Below, piece after piece: positions 35,743 through 51,400 of a stretch of DNA of 64,000 nucleotides. Source of the DNA: Opisthocomus hoazin (taxonomy: Eukaryota; Chordata; Aves; Opisthocomiformes; Opisthocomidae); the NCBI RefSeq assembly GCF_030867145.1, contig NC_134415.1, positions 52,094,693-52,158,692 on the forward strand, in the 5' to 3' direction. The translations under genes were made by a program, and so were the position numbers. Under the pieces are notes generated by a model that saw only the letters and a program-made list of their open reading frames with translations, ran no database searches and was not told the DNA's origin. Positions within the stretch are counted from its first letter, which is position 1, and each line of letters starts with the position of its first letter.

Positions 35743-38311
35743 CACGGTGAATTCTGTGGTTTGATTTGAAGCTTGTGAGCATTGTTATTCTAATCTCTTC
35801 TGGCACAGAGTTCTGCAGCCATGAGCAAGTTAAAAAAAAAATAGGAAAAGAAAAAGCCCTGTCTCCTTCATTTTGAATTAGACAGTTTCACTGAACCGGG
35901 AAAGGTAGCACGGGAAGCCCCAGCTGTGGAGTACAAAATGGTATCAATAAGGGTATGAGATGGTTAGAAACCCTGAGCAAAATGCTGAAATTCATTGCCA
36001 CTGCAGAACATGAGCATGTCATTTATTCTCCCACTTGTTCCCTGTGTGTGACAGTAATGGAAATCCTCTGAAATAACTAACGAATTCTGTTATTACATCA
36101 CTGCAGTCTTTACCATCTGAATACATTAAATTATTTAATAGGAGACTATACAAATAAAAAGCAAGCCAGAGAATGACAGCTCAAAATAAACCATTTCTCT
36201 GGCTACCTCTCCCCTCCCCTTTCCCCCTTCCTCCCTACAGAAAATATTGTGAAGGCAAAACGGCCAAACTGCTGTTTTGGGAAATTGTGCAAGTGACAAA
36301 AGCTAACATATACATAAATGTACAAATTCCTGACATGCACCAGTGCTGCAGGATTGAAGAATTATAACCATTAAAAAGATTGCTCTAGACTGCCATTGTA
36401 AAACTATTTATGTCACATGTTCAGAAAAACTGAAGGACCTATAAAGCAGCAATCTTTAGACCACAGGTTACCAGGGTCCGGTCCTCACTTTCAGCTGATA
36501 GTTGTTTATACAACATAAGAGGTCCAGCAGGAAACACCTGGCCAAATATAGTCAATATCCTCACAGTTAGATTACGCAAAAGATCTGGAAGTCTCTGGAC
36601 TAAATCAAGAAAACCATTTTCCTACCGCTTTGGAATAGGTGGTTGCCACTAAGATAGTATTTCCCATAAGAACATAAGAACCTGATAAGAAACTCCATCC
36701 TAAAGCAGAGAAAACTTTGCTGACGTTTAATCTAAACTGAAGACAGGTATCTTCTAGTTGTTTCAATGGAAAATTAAGAAATGGTTCTCTGAATTGTCAG
36801 AAGGTTCTTCTGACTAATGCTGGCAGCCATGAGAGTGGAGGGAGAAAGGGGTGGAAGCTAGCTCACATGAAATTACAGCCAGAGGCAAAACATGGAACAA
36901 AAGAGTAGTTCACCCTGCGGTTGTGACACTTCACTGTTCTATAAATACAGAAAAATTTCCAAGGTTAATGCTTTCACTGCTTTATACTATTGCCATATTC
37001 CAGTCTAAAAGTTTAAAAATGTGTGTAATCATGGCCAAGTCTAAATCTAAATTCTAGAAATACATCAAGTTGAAGCTGACTGCTGTTGTAATAGTTCTAA
37101 GCATTTTGAAGTGTTTTATTCGTCTCATGAGCAGCACCTCTTTCTTGCAAAGGTTACTCTTGGTCTTATTTTTCAGCCAGTAACCAATCTCAGGCATTCG
37201 CAAAACTTGGAAATGTTCCCTTGTGACTCTTAAGTACAAATTAAGACATGACACTTAATTAGACTACACGTTGAAGCTTCCCTGGCATTCTGGGGTTCAG
37301 AAGTGTCTTCCACTGTCCTGCCCTAACTAGGAAGGTTGTCAGCACATTGTTGGTGACAGCACAGAGTTGTAGCTGTTGCCAATAAAAAAAGCTGCAATGG
37401 CCTGGTCTGAGCATCGGTATTACACAAGCAGAAGCAGCATCTTCTGGGTCCACACTACCATAGTCAATAACAGTCTGTAGAGTGCAGCAAGGTATTTAGT
37501 GGTCTTAAAGGAATTTCTGACATTCATTAGTAGCATTTCACTCCATGCTTACAGCTGCTGTAAAATAGCACTGTAAATAGTGTAGAACTTCTCTGTGAGA
37601 TAACACTGTATTTCAGTCTTACCAGCAATTTCATATAATCAGTATAATTACATTAGGATTGATTATTGTGTAATGGGTTACAGTCAAGGCCTCTGAAGAT
37701 AGCTCTGACAGGAGTTGTGCCATTTTCCTTTTAAATTTGAACATAAATCCTGAGCACACATACTATCTGTGATTTTTTAAAAACATTTTTTAAGTTTAAA
37801 ATAGAATGGTTTTTCTCACAAAGTGCTGTTTCTTTCAGCAAGAATTTGACTAAGAATCTGCTTTTCTCTGCCACAGAAAAAGGTGTCAGAGAGTGCCAGG
37901 AGAAAAAGACAGTAAGAGCTACTGCCTCTGGGAGTTCAGGCCCTGACAAATCACAGGCCCGTCACGAATCTAGTGGAAACAGAATGATACTGTCCCAGGA
38001 AATTAAAACTATTTTGCTGTTTTTAATAAAAATTAAAATAAGAATCCTGAGTTCACACAGCAACTGTGTATTTTCAAGTAAGATTTATTCGTGGCATCAT
38101 TTCTCCACCAGAGTTGAGTATTTGACTCAGTTGTGGGAGGAAATCTTAACTGAGGATCACCACACAGATCAAAGGTCTCTGGACATAGTACAGTATGATG
38201 ATTCAATATAACTCAGCAATTTACTTTGTCAAATTCTGATGATTAACTAATTTTGGCATTAGCAAACTATCAGTAAACATATATATAACCCTAACTGAAG
38301 TAGTCTGAAGA

Positions 38312-38360
38312 TAACATATTAAAACATATCTTAACATATTAAAACATATCTTAACATATT
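38312..38360. repeat. 20-bp tandem repeat, about 2.4 copies
   Basis: TAACATATTAAAACATATCT repeated exactly at 38312-38331 and 38332-38351, then a partial copy. Confidence 0.9.
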
Positions 38361-41300
38361 TTTCAGACAAAAAATTTTGTTTGAAGTCAGAAACCAAACA
38401 ACAAATTCTTCATTTGACTAATGCCCTGTGATGATGAAATCTAAGGTGTTCCTAGATACAATGCTTTCTCAGGCTGTGTTAGTATTTTTTATTTACCCAT
38501 CATCATGGAAATATGTGGTATACATTCTAATGTTGTATTTAGAAGTTGTCAAACAACTTCTAGAGTTAAATATATTTCACAGTAGATAAAATTGATTTCA
38601 GCTGATTTGTTCCTATTGCCAGGGCCCTGGGTGCACCTTAATCACTCTTCCAGCCTCACCTGAGCCCCCCCATCCCCCTCTCTCCACTCCTTCCGCTCAT
38701 GGGCTTGGGAGCCCCATTTGACTTTCTGGTTCTGCTCATTATCCTGCCTTGTCTGAGGCTTTTCTTTGGGTGACAGCACCTGTTATTATCATCAACTTTG
38801 CCCTGCTTGGCTGCTGCAGGACTGGATTATGGCTGGTAAGGTCTGTGTTCCTTCTTCTGTTGTTATTGCCCTTGTCTCCTGGCTCCTCTGGAATAGCTCC
38901 GCTTTTGCTGCTCTCTATATCTCTATTTTAGATGCATTTAAAGCAAAAATCTAAACAAGTCTGCTGTAGCCGTTGCTCATTGGTATCATGAAAGTCTTTC
39001 ACAAATATGGTACCTCTCTAATACAGCATTATTCCTATGAAATATTCAGAATGCCTTTGTATTTACAAGATAAATATACTGTACAAGCGTTTTCAGGCTT
39101 TATTCAGTGTTGAAAATGGCCATCATTCATGTATTGCATGAAGTGAGCTGTTCATTGCTGCTCTACAACTAGTAGATTAGAACAGAGTGCGTAACAGAGG
39201 CTACAAGCTCAGTGAGACACTGTGCCAGAATTCTTTAGATGGTGCAAATGTTATCTTTTCCTCAGATAGGCAAAATGTGCACTTCTTTATAATTTTACTC
39301 TCATGTCTGTCAGTTTTGTATGATGCACATTAAGATGTCTTTTACACAGTCTAATCTGCATAAGTATTTGGGTTTGGAGCATTATTGTACTTTTGAACTG
39401 AATCTCCTGCCTCCCACTCACTACATGTTTGCTTGGTTTAGTTTGCCAGAAGGTTTGTCACAGTTGAGCACCAAATACCCATCACTTTCTGAAAAGTTCC
39501 AAAACAGTGGATGGTCCTTGAGCCCACTTTGAACTATGTGTGAGTTAGTTCGCGGGGACTAGCTGGAAATGACTTTTAGCTAAAACTCTAGAACTGTATA
39601 TGTGGTATTCTCAGCACTATCTTCTGATTTTATTTTATTGTACTAAATTAGTACCTAATACAGCCTTATCTTTGGTCATAGTCTGCACTGTTAACCTTAC
39701 TGACAACGTAGTAATATTTAAACTCCTTCAAATTTGATAGAAGCATGACACTGTTTTTGATTTTTGTCTAATTAGAAAACTTACGCTCATAATTGCCTTA
39801 AGAGAAGATAAATTGATCTAAATTGATTTAATTTGCACTCTGTCCCATGTTCTAATCTAAAGAATGCAAGAATAAATTGCCAGATGCTAGGGCATTTTTC
39901 TTCTTGCAGAATAAGAGTAGGAAAAAGTCCGGGAAAAAATCCCAGCCTAGCCTTAGAAGTTGTATATGGATTTTTGGGAAAGATCTTGTCTGGTTTTGAG
40001 GTTGTGAAACATTCTATACAAGTCCCAGATCCCTCTTTTGAATCTCCAACATCTTCAGCCAAGTGTTACACAAGCTGAGCAGAAAGACTTCTATTACATA
40101 CCAGCTAGTTTCATTTTCTCGGAATAGGCACTTCAATTTCTTTTTAGAACTTCCATTAAGAAAGGCTACTTAACAGTAGGATTACTGAAGTGTTACCTGA
40201 CATATATGGAGGGTTAAACTAGAATAGATCTAAAGGCTGCCTAGCCTTGGAGTTTCATAGTCTGTGCACAGTGCAAGGAAGAATCTTACAGGGAACAGTT
40301 AGGCATGTGAGTTTGAATTATTTAGTCTTACCACAGGGCTTGGCTTTCAAGAAGGCATTTAGTACTGCACAGATAAAAGTGCTGGTTCTGAGGGCAGTTT
40401 GGAAGAACCTAAGCAGAGTTTGCATTTCTGATTTTTATTATCCATGTTTCAGTTGCCTCCAAGAACTTTGGCTAATCACATTGTATTGTTGAGTATAAAA
40501 GCCAACAAAAAAGACAATACATTAGAGTGCTTCACAGAAACTGCTTTATACTTCTGAAACAGAAAAAAACCCTGGATATACAAGAAATAAATATTTCAGT
40601 GAGAAACAGATGGAAGTGTTTTGTATAGAACATAGTCTGTCCTGTTTCATAGTTTTCAGATGTATAGAACTTGTAGCAAGTCAGATATTGGAAGAATTAG
40701 GCGAAATAGATTAGTAAGTTACATATGCTAGAGAGCATAACTTTATCCCATTTGCCAGTGTGTGTTATCTATCTACTGGGTGTAGAAGACATTCCATGCT
40801 AACAATTAGTGCTCTAGCTGTGGCAGCTCACAATTGTGATTAAGCCACATGGAAGTTGAGGGTGACACAATAGTGTCAGGGTGACTTTTCTGGAGATTTG
40901 AGCAAAGCGCATAAATGACAAACTCATCACAACACCACATTAGCTCTCATCACTGTTGCAATTGGCCTCCCAAAAGCTTGCAGGTTAGATGGACACTGAT
41001 CAATAAGGTTTTTAAGGAGCTCTCCAGTTGCTTAAGACAGTAGATGGAACCAGTGTTCCCATTTCTACTTTTCTTCCCACTTTTAATGTTAGGCTTCTTA
41101 ATTTCTAAGTAGGAAAAAGCTACACTTCTGTTCTCTCTGGTAAGGTTTACTTGCAATCCAATATTACCCACCACAAATAAAGGCAGGTGAGGGGAATTAC
41201 TTGATTCTAGCATCACTGTTCACAGACAGCACTGTGAAGAATAATGGTGTTGCTCCTTCACTGTTACTGTGATCTTCCCTTTTTATTGTCTGCTAAGCTA

Positions 41301-42365
41301 CTACCTACCTAATCAGGTTTATACCAGAGGCTCCATTTGGAATAGAAGGAGAGATGAGACTGTGTTGTACGTGGCTAAGAGCTGCTGAGCAGTATTTCCC
41401 TGAATATCTGAATGCAGCTGCCATACCAGTATGTGTGAGAAGGGGAAGACACAATAGAACGCAGCTGGGAGATGGAGAGTGTAGCCTTTCACAATTTATA
41501 AACAGGCTAAATTATAGTAGCATAAGCAGGGCTGCTTGTGTTCCTACTTGGAGGACAGACTGAGTGTAGAATTCCAGTGCATGCATGGTTTTCATTAAGC
41601 TTTGTGTAACTTCTCATAGTTGATTTTTGTGAAAGCACTGTGAGTTATTAAGTAATTTAAATTTGTGGACTATGTATTCAGGATATGGGATTTTTACTTG
41701 TCCTTTAATGTTATCGCTTAAAAGAAATTTTGGAAACTATGCTTTTATAGAATGTTCATTATCAAGTGATGCTGTGTGTAGCTTTGTGGGTTATTTTGTG
41801 ACTGTATTTACCTTTGATTTATGGATTACTTCACAGGAGAACTCAAAGCTGGGAGCTATGCTGTCATTGCATAGGACTTATTTCACCCACTGTATGTTTT
41901 ACTCATGCTTTTTTAACCTTATAAAACTTCCTAAATATGGCAAGTGTATAAAACTTCTAAACACTCTTTACAAAGGTGCAAACAAGCAAGCTATTTAGAT
42001 TTTGTAGAAAACAAAGACAAGAAATGAAGTCAAATGAGTGGTACAAAAATTAGTGATTTCAAATTAGCCTTAACAATGGAAGGCAGACAGTGTCAAGTTC
42101 TTGGTGCATAAAGCCTTCTGCTGTGACGTTTTCTTTCCAGTCCTAGTTCTACTTTCTCGAGGGGTAGAAGACCGAAAGCCACCCTGCTTTTCAGCTGAAG
42201 GCATCAGAGGTCAGCAACTAGCTTTTGTTTTCAATAGTCTGCAGGCAGAAAGGCTGATCAGACAGTCTTCGAGATAAACTGCGATTCCCAATATGAAGAA
42301 GTTTCAAGGATCTTGTAAGACCAATCTTATAATTCCTTCCCTCTTTGTTGTTGGTTTTGGTTTTT

Positions 42366-42421
42366 GGGGGTTTTATTGTTTTGGGGTTTTTTTTTTTTGG
42401 GGGGGGGGGGGGAGGAAGGGG
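42366..42421. repeat. G-rich/T-rich tract with G14
   Basis: G runs of 5, 4, 14 and 4 separated by T-rich spacers at 42366-42370, 42383-42386, 42399-42412 and 42418-42421. It could fold as a G-quadruplex on the plus strand. Confidence 0.8.
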
Positions 42422-45400
42422 TGCTTATGATGTTTTCTTAGTCAGTTCCTAATGCTGCGATACTGCCACACCCAAGGTTCCTCAGAGCTCAGTATCTGTT
42501 CTTAAGATGCTTGCCATGACTGGCTGTAGTAGATAGCTCTCTGCAAGGTTTTACAGTGTTCTGCTGTTTTGCATATTACAGTAGTGGGCCGGCAAGCAGG
42601 GCTTTGAGGCTCATGGGGTGAAGCTAATCCATGCTTTTGCACTCTTCCAGAAATACTGACAGGACTTTAGGCCATGAGGAGAGTTGGATGGAGGACAGGG
42701 GGTGGAGTAGAAGGTTAGAAATTGCATTTGAGACACTGCTGAGAGTCTTAATAATGGTAATGTGTTCAGTGTGATGAAGTACAAAAAGCGCTTATTTGGG
42801 AAAGCTGACAAGAGACCAGCAAGATACATTTTTGTGCTTCCGATCAGAAAACTCCTTTCTGACACTCTACTTGGCCGGAAAGGCTTAGCTTACTATTTTA
42901 GCGCAAACAACAAAGGAACTCTGCATTGTAGTGCCAGAGCAGTAACAAAGCACTTCCTGTACTTAAAATTCAATTTTGCATTCCCTGCAGAAATACACAT
43001 GGTTTTCAGTGAAATAAATACGGTTTAGCATGTTCGGTATTAATACTATTGGCTCCTTGCTGTTTGTATGCATTTTTGTGCCAGAATAATTTTATATGAG
43101 AAAAATATGTCTTGGAAGCTTTTGTACACATGAAATGTAATACTCTTGGAAAATGCCTCCAAAAGACCTCATGTGGTGTTCTGTGCTGTATACTCAACTA
43201 TAATATGATGGAGTGATTCAAACTGACCTTCACAAAATGTTTAGCTCCTTGCTATATACCCACTGAACACTTTCTATGGTAGAATATTCATTTGTAAATC
43301 CAGGATGCCAAAGGGGATAATGGTTGGGAAACTGAAGTATTTCCAGAGTGGCAGACTGAAGCTGAACCAACATGAAAGGATGGGGTGGTGGCTGAGTAAA
43401 TCCTTGAGCAAAAGGTACTAGTTAATCCCGAAGACTATAGTGATGTTTTTTTGTGCAAGGCCTTTGGTGCATTCACAACTGAATATGTGACTCAGTAGGT
43501 TTGACCCTAAGAAGTCAGGACAGGTAGCTCAAAAACATAAGCTGATAGTTTGTGACGGGCTGAATGATGTTGGTTAGGAGCAGATTACTTGAGATATATA
43601 GGGCAAGGCTGATTCTAAACAGAATTCCTTGTAGCTGCCACTTTTGTGTGCCTGATTAGGGGAGGAAAAACTCACATCTACCCAATATGCTTGTATCTGA
43701 TACGATTTTTTTTTTTTACAGTGCATACTGAGTCCATATCATGATGTGTAATGCTAATGACATACAGCAATGGCAGGTGTAACGAGTCACAAGATAAAAG
43801 CCAACAAGCCAAGGTCTCAATTACAGGACTAGATCTTGTAGTGTGCATAGGAATTGATAGCTGGCAGATAAAAGGGCTGAGAGATTTATTATCAGGGTCT
43901 ACTTCAGCATGTTTCTGCTTCTTCAGGAATCAGCCAGTCTCTTGCATAAGGATCTCTGAGTCTAATGCAAGTCCGGTGACGGAGCTCTGATCATGACCCT
44001 AGATCACGTAAGCAAACTGCATGTTTTTGTGAGGAGGCAAGTTGTGTGGTAGAGGACCTGGAGGACTGCAAATAACGTATAGCTATGAGGCACCCATATG
44101 AAAGCCAGTACCAACTTACTATGCCCTCAAATAACTACTTTCTAACAGAAGCATATGTGGAATATCTTGCCATTTGCTTCAAACAGATTTGCATCGTATG
44201 GATGCAGATAATTTCAGTAAGTCGTAACTGAGCTTGGTACAATTAATTTGTTCCATTCCCCTATGTGGGCACACCCTGTAACTCTTGATTTTAAAATCAG
44301 CAGTTCTCTTACTAAATTTTATACACGACATTCTCAGAAATTCTCATATGCTGTTCCTCTTGTATTTTTTTCAATATCAGGAAGCTTGTTTTAGCACGCT
44401 TTCTCCTTCTAGTAATCTGGTGTATCATAATACATCTTGTCTGTTTATTTCTGAAATCCTTCCTACTAGCCAAAATTTCTCAATTTTTTTCCCATTCTCA
44501 TCATTTGAAGCAAGGCATTTTTATGTTGGTCGTTACTGAAAACCAGCATCATTATTTTTGTTCAAGATTTGTCAGACTCTGTGTCTTCCTGTTTTAGAGA
44601 AAATATTGCTTTTGGGAGGCTGCCATTTTAGGTTACTTTTTAGTTTTGAAAAATGTTTTAGAAGTATTTTCTATATTTTCTAACCTCTTTAGGTTTCATA
44701 TTTCATAGCACGGCAAACTTTCAAAGTGGGGAAAAAAATCATTGTTCTCAATGATCGTTTCCTGTATTCCTCTAATGGTATCTATAGATAGTTATTTGGC
44801 AATGTGATAATAGCTTGTGTCGATGTGCTGAGATGATAGGTTTAAAGGAATCTTCTTGGATACCAGTAGAAATTTAGCTATAATAGTAGAGGCTGCACAA
44901 ACTCACTAGGGGCTCTCAGTAAACATGCAGCAGATGAATCCAGAGTTACTATAGCTATGCTGATAATATTTTAACTCATTTATTGGTTTCCAGTTTGGAC
45001 AGAACTTGGAGCTGCAGGCAGACTTGAGTTCTGCACGCAGATGTATTTCAACTCATATGAATGCCTCGTCAGTATTAGCAGGCTGAAGTAGAAGGCATAT
45101 AGGATCTGTGATGTCATTTTCTCAAAATGTTGGGATTGCAGAGGGTTAAGTCTGAGAACTTCGTCAACTTTAATGGTCCTACAAGTATCACCCTCAGTAC
45201 AAAATTGCAGCATTTGTCCCATAGTTGGATACAACACTTTAGTTCCGCATCTTTAGGTAGTGCCAAAATTAGAGACGTTGGGAAGCAACAAGGCTCGTTT
45301 GTATCCACATTAGTCCAATAAGAAAATCTGTAGAAATATCATAAATGTGTGCAACTTTTTGGGGCCTTATTTGTAGACAGAAGTACTATGTTTAGTTTAC

Positions 45401-48400
45401 CTTGTAGTTGAACAGTCATCCTCAAGCCCTCCTATGCATATTAGAAAAAAAAAAATCTCCTCAAGGGGGCACTATTGGTTTAAGCACAATATAGGGTAGG
45501 TGCCTTTTCACCTTGCTTTTCCTTTGTAGTACATTGACAAAAAAGCTCAAGGAGCTCCTAGAATGACTTTCAAGTCACAGTTAAAATAAGTGTTACATAA
45601 GGTAAAGGTTCTTCAATTCTGTAATTCTGGTGTAAAGTAAATCTAGTTATATAATGTCTACAGCCAGAATTTTGACTTTCACTTAAATTAGGGTCACACT
45701 AGGAATAAAGGCTTATTATTTAGAAATTTGGTATTCACTTAACTGTTTCATTGTTTTTCTTATTTCTTCTGCAGCTACTATTTTTTTGGTGTAAAAGCAG
45801 AGGGAAAATCACTATATGTGACATTGTGGATTTCCTGCTGTTACAGACTAGGACACATACGTTGAGCAGACCCATAGTGACAAACATGATACTTATCAGA
45901 AGAATTTATTTGGTAATTTAGAGGAAGCTTCTTGTTTTGTGTCTGTTTCCCAAACACATGATAACTGAGCTGCAATTTATTTCTAAACCGATGTTGCTAT
46001 TAAGCTTCTTTTACTACACCTTGAACAGTTGTATTTCTCTTGGTTATCGTTGTTATTAAGCACTGGGATAAGTATTAGTTCTTCAAGAGCAGACATATAA
46101 ATATGATATTATCTATTATAACCATGCCATCACAAAACAGCCCAAGAAAAATTGGCAGTAAGGAAAGAAAATTACATGAAAACCCTATTTTTACTTTTTT
46201 ATCATTGTCTTGCTGCAAGACCATTTAGTAGGTAAAACTGAATTAAGTCTGGGCCCTTGAATGAGACATTCCTTTGAAGAAAGAAGCCTTTTATTCTTTA
46301 CAGGAAGGATTAGCAGTTCCTAAATGCTTGACTAATTTCTTAAACACAGTCCATGTTGCTATAAAGCAAACTACAGTACTTCTAATACTTCACTGTTACA
46401 TGCTTCTACTTAACTGCATCAAGACAAGACAGAAGCAGTAAAAGACTGAAGCAGACAGAGCAAAAGATCTGAGCTCGAAGCAGAACAGTTATGAAGTCAA
46501 GTCAATGTGAATCATTTGCAAGAGTGTATATCCACTTGGTGTAGAAGGCTTTAAAAAAAGCCTCAAGAGCTGGAGGCATGTCAGTCATCTTTTTAATGGA
46601 ACTATGAATAAATTGGGTAAAGTATCAAGAGTTCAGATTCTGATAATTTGAGTCAGAGATTACTTGTATGGTATTTCCACTATTAGTACCTGTGCCCTCT
46701 GCAACAGCTTCTGCTTTTCTGCCAGCTGCTATCTATTCTGCTGTGCTCCAGGCACACCACCCAGGATGAAAGCTTCAGCTCCAGCAGAGATCTCATCAAA
46801 GTCAGAAGACATCTTGATACTTTGAGATAATTATTATTATTAGTGCTGACACCCCTTTTGGGTGACTGTCAGCCTAAACTATAGCACAAAATTGGCTAAC
46901 CTCATTTGTTAATTAATTTTGTTTGTAAAATACTCCTCTGAGGGAGAGGGAATAAATGTTACCATTAGGGACTTAAATAGGCTTTCAGATGAAATACCAT
47001 AACCAGCTGCAGGTCAGCAACAAACCATTCTTTGTTAAGGTGTTTTCCTTTTACAGAGATACAGACTTAACAAGCTGAATAATCTCATCTTTTTAAGGTA
47101 GACCGTTAAGGTGGACTACTTCTATGATCAAAAATAGCCTATAGGTCACAGTAGCAGAAAGGAATTGTAAGGAATAGATTTTGAACCATTCATTATTTTA
47201 GTATAGCATTTTCTTAAAATCTCTGTGAAAAGGGCTACACTATTCTCCTACTTATGGTTAATGTTTTACATGGGTTTTGACCTGTTACTAATATTTAAAA
47301 GTAATAATCTTAAGCAAAAATAAACCCTTTTTGGCCCACACAAGAATTATCAAACTGGAATCAAGACCGATGTACACAGAAATTAGAATTCTAATCTTAC
47401 CCAGGTTATTAAAAAATAAATCGATTTTAGAAGATTGTTTATTAATGTAAGCATTAAAAATCATTAGTATGTTAAATTACTTCCTGATAGATTTAAAAAA
47501 TCTGACATCTCAGTATAAGCCTGAAATTACAGGGAAAAATTACTCCTTTGCCAAACTATCCTTTGACCTTTAAGCCACCAGCACGCTATGCTATACACTT
47601 AACTTAGACGATCTCAGAAATTTTGTTACAGAGCAGTATGTAAAAATCCTAAAGAACTTCAGTATTGTATGACCACCTTAGGAAAAAAGATGGCATTTAA
47701 CAGGTATTTAAAGATGGCAAGAAGAATCCACCTAAGGAAGTTATTTAGACACTGGAAATGAATATAAAGGAACCAGCTGTTAATATGACAGTGGTTCACA
47801 AAAGCCTAAACAAGATGACAAAATATCACTGTAGGTTTTAGGAGAAGAAAAAATAGCTGTCATACAAAAATACTTGAATAAAAATTTAAAAAATGGGGTA
47901 GATTTCAGTAAAAATAGATAGATCAGTAAAAAATGGCAGGGTAAAAATACCAGAAGATAAGAGAAAGCGAAATAGTTAAGAAGTTAAGATTTGTTAATGC
48001 TGATAGTGGTGACTATTTTAATTGCTTCTACTTAACATCATTTTTCTATTTAGTATAATGGTAGCTATCACACTGTGATTGTATACACAGTAAGAACCTT
48101 TTAGTTCCTTCTCAAGATTACTTCTAATATACTATGGAAAATAACCTAGGTGTTCTTACTATTCACCATTAGCTCATTCAGTGGCTATAATAGAAGTGAA
48201 GACGGTATGAACATGCCAGTAATTGTGTGCTACTGAAAACAGCCCTAGCATTTACTGTGATTCACAAAACCTGCTCTGCATCAGTGCTTTGTAATTTTGA
48301 GGTGCCTTTACAAACCTTTATGGCATGTTTTCCAGAGATGAACAGGAATAGGTAAGAAATCCAATTCTGTGTTCACCTCCAGTTAAACTGAACTCATAAT

Positions 48401-51400
48401 TAAACTGGTATCACAGTGAATTGAAACATCTGGACATAATGCAAACAAAGGGGTCTTACAGTTAACAGTGGCCTATGAGAGAGGTGTGAATGAGTAGGCT
48501 GTTCCCAGTTTGAGGTGGCTCATGATCCACACTCTTGCAAGAAGCTTAATCAGGAATGCTATCTAGTAAGTGTAATTACCATTTTTTATTCGGCATTGGT
48601 TATTTTTTCTTGACCTTTATTTTTTTTCTACTAATTAGTTCAAATGTTTTAATTTCAGTCTTTTAATGTAATGTTTCAAAAGAATAATTTGTTTTCTTGC
48701 CCTACAAGCCTGTTGAAGGATCTTCCCGAAGGCAAAATAGGGATTTCTTAAAAGCTTTTAATTGTTTCGCTAGTATTTCATAGAGAGAAAAGCTGTTCTC
48801 AGACGTAAATAATTTGACAAATAACCAGAGGTACAATAAGACATGAAAACAAATAGGTAATCCTGAGGGAGGGAGCTCAGAAGAACAGATTTGAGCAGAA
48901 ATTATTCTACTACAATTATATTCTTAGTGCTGTGTATTTTTCATTCTTCCCATGGGCATAACTACCATGTACACAAACTGAAATATCAAACATAGAAAAG
49001 TAGTCCATCCAGTTCATTATTTACTGACCTTGGGAAGATATTAAACACCATCTCCAGCTGGTGAGGAATGCCTCTCTAACGAGACGTGCTAACATCAAAG
49101 GTGATGCAGGGCTCTATGTGAAATGGAAGCTAATAACCTCTGCTGAGATGATAAATATGGGTTTCATGCCAACGCTGCCCAAGATACTGGGGTCAAGTGA
49201 CATCAAGACTGTGAAAATGTGGATGAAAGTAGAGAGCCACCAGCAAGAGTCTGTGGCAAAGGACAGGGAGGCAATTACCGGTAACGTGGTGCTGTGTGAG
49301 GAAAAGCAAACTTAATGTCATAATGAAATGAAACTGAGGCAACTGGAGTTTGAAGAGGTAAGCAAATCTTTCACAGGCAATACAGAACCTCTTCTCTTAA
49401 GCTGAATGGCAAGAGTGCTCTAGGAATACACTAGAGAAGAAACAGCTCAACATTTCTGTATGTTCGGGATCCAAGATGGCATAGTGCTGTTGATACAATT
49501 ACAGCATCTTGCTTTTCTAGCCACCAATCTGCATATACACAGCTAGCTGTAATTGCTAACAATTAGCAGATGGGGCTGCACTTTGCTCCGTGTCAGAGGA
49601 AATGCATAGCATGCCCTATAATTCATCTTTCTGACCCAGTTCGTAAGAAACACTACTCATACTGGCAGGAACCTGTTCGACAGAAGGCTTGTCAGCAAGA
49701 GCTTCTGCTCAGTCTCACTCCACTGGCCACAACAGAAGTTAGTACCAAAGCTAGTGTCCTAGGTAACTGCTGTTCTTGCTGTAATGTTTAAAGCTTTCTT
49801 TTAGAGAAAACAATCTATTTTCTTTGTATGTAGCAAATAACAAAGGGAAGTCCATAGACAACACTACTAGACAGTCTTGCAGTTCAGAGATGAAAGTCAG
49901 AAACGCAGATAAATGTTTTATTGGCTAAGCAGGAAAAGATCTGAATTAACACTAAGTTCAAATGATTTCTTTGGTAAGGCAGTGTCTGTCTGACATCCTC
50001 TTAGGAGTCGGAGCCTATGGAAATGTTTAGGAGTGGATATTAAATTTAAAAATCAAGATAGATATTTGCTGTGTGGTTTTGATTAGCTGACTTGCCACAG
50101 TAACATACTTTCTGCCAGTCCAACCGATTGAAAAGGAACAAAAAGCTGTAAGCACCTCCCTCTTCAGATAAATAGCAGTATTAAATACAATACTTTCACC
50201 AACTATTTCACAGTTTAAGTACCAATGTAGTTCTTCAAGTAAATTAAGACTTAAAGGGATAAAGTTGTGCCATGTGCAATTCAGTGGTATGGTAGGAGTT
50301 AGAATCTGTCTCTACTGTTGTAGTTCCACCCCTGTCAATATACTGCATTGACATCTCTTGAATTTAAGATGCAGTGTCCTTTAAAAAAAAAAAAAGTACT
50401 GAAAGTTAGAACTTAAAATCAAGTCATTGTTTATTGTTAGTAACAAAAATTATTATTGGAAGTCACCTCTAGATTTGTGTGAATCTGCTAGATTGTACTT
50501 TTAATTATAATTCAATGGAAAAGAATGGATTCAATATCCACATGGCTAAGAAGGAATCAGATTGATGTGAATATGTTAGCTAGGCATGGCTGGAAATGAT
50601 AAATACCTGTTCTTGCAGCTAGCATTCTGCCTGACAGGAAATTCTGAAGCATTTGCATTGATGCTGATACAGAGAACTGTTCTGGATTGCAGATATCCAT
50701 ACAACATATTCCTTGTCTACCATATCTATACTTATTTCTTGCTGTTTGGTATAATTGGACATAAACTGTAAAATGTCTGGGGTCTATTAAAAAAAAATAC
50801 CAAACCAAACCTTAAATGGACAACAGCCACTTTCCCCAAGCCCATACTGTTTTGTTCTTAATTTTTCACTCAAAATACTCTCATACTGAGGTTACTTACA
50901 GTTCTTGCTCAGAAAGTTCCCTTAAAGTTGATGGGGGAATTTTGGTCACATCAGAGCAGACGCAGTAGCAGGGCAGAAATACTCAAAAATTGTTGTGGAA
51001 TTTCCACTTCATTTTTCATGTTATAGAGGGATTTCCCCTTCTTTCTACTCCTGTGGAACAAGAAGTAATTCTTAGTCTACTGTACCTGTGGGACCTTTGG
51101 GATTACTAGCCATACTTAAAAAGACTCAACCCCTCAGTGCCTTTACTCTTTCCTTTATTGCCCCATCTATTCCTATAGCCTTGGTTTGATAGGGAAACAG
51201 GTTTCTTTGGGAGGAAGCATAGGACAAGAAGGTGACTGTCCTTGTCATTAGCTTGCAATTTTCACCACTCACTGTCTTGTCAAGTCAGCCCATATTCAGA
51301 AAATTCTAGTTCTGACTCTACTTTTATAACCCTGCTGTGGATCGTGAGCATCCACACTTTGTTCCTGTTTTGCCCTCTTCTTAAGTTTCATCACACCAGG

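Noticed and set aside
37846..38211. 121-codon ORF in the intergenic region
   Set aside because: No domain, ordinary AT-rich composition, no splice-consistent partner exons; compatible with chance.
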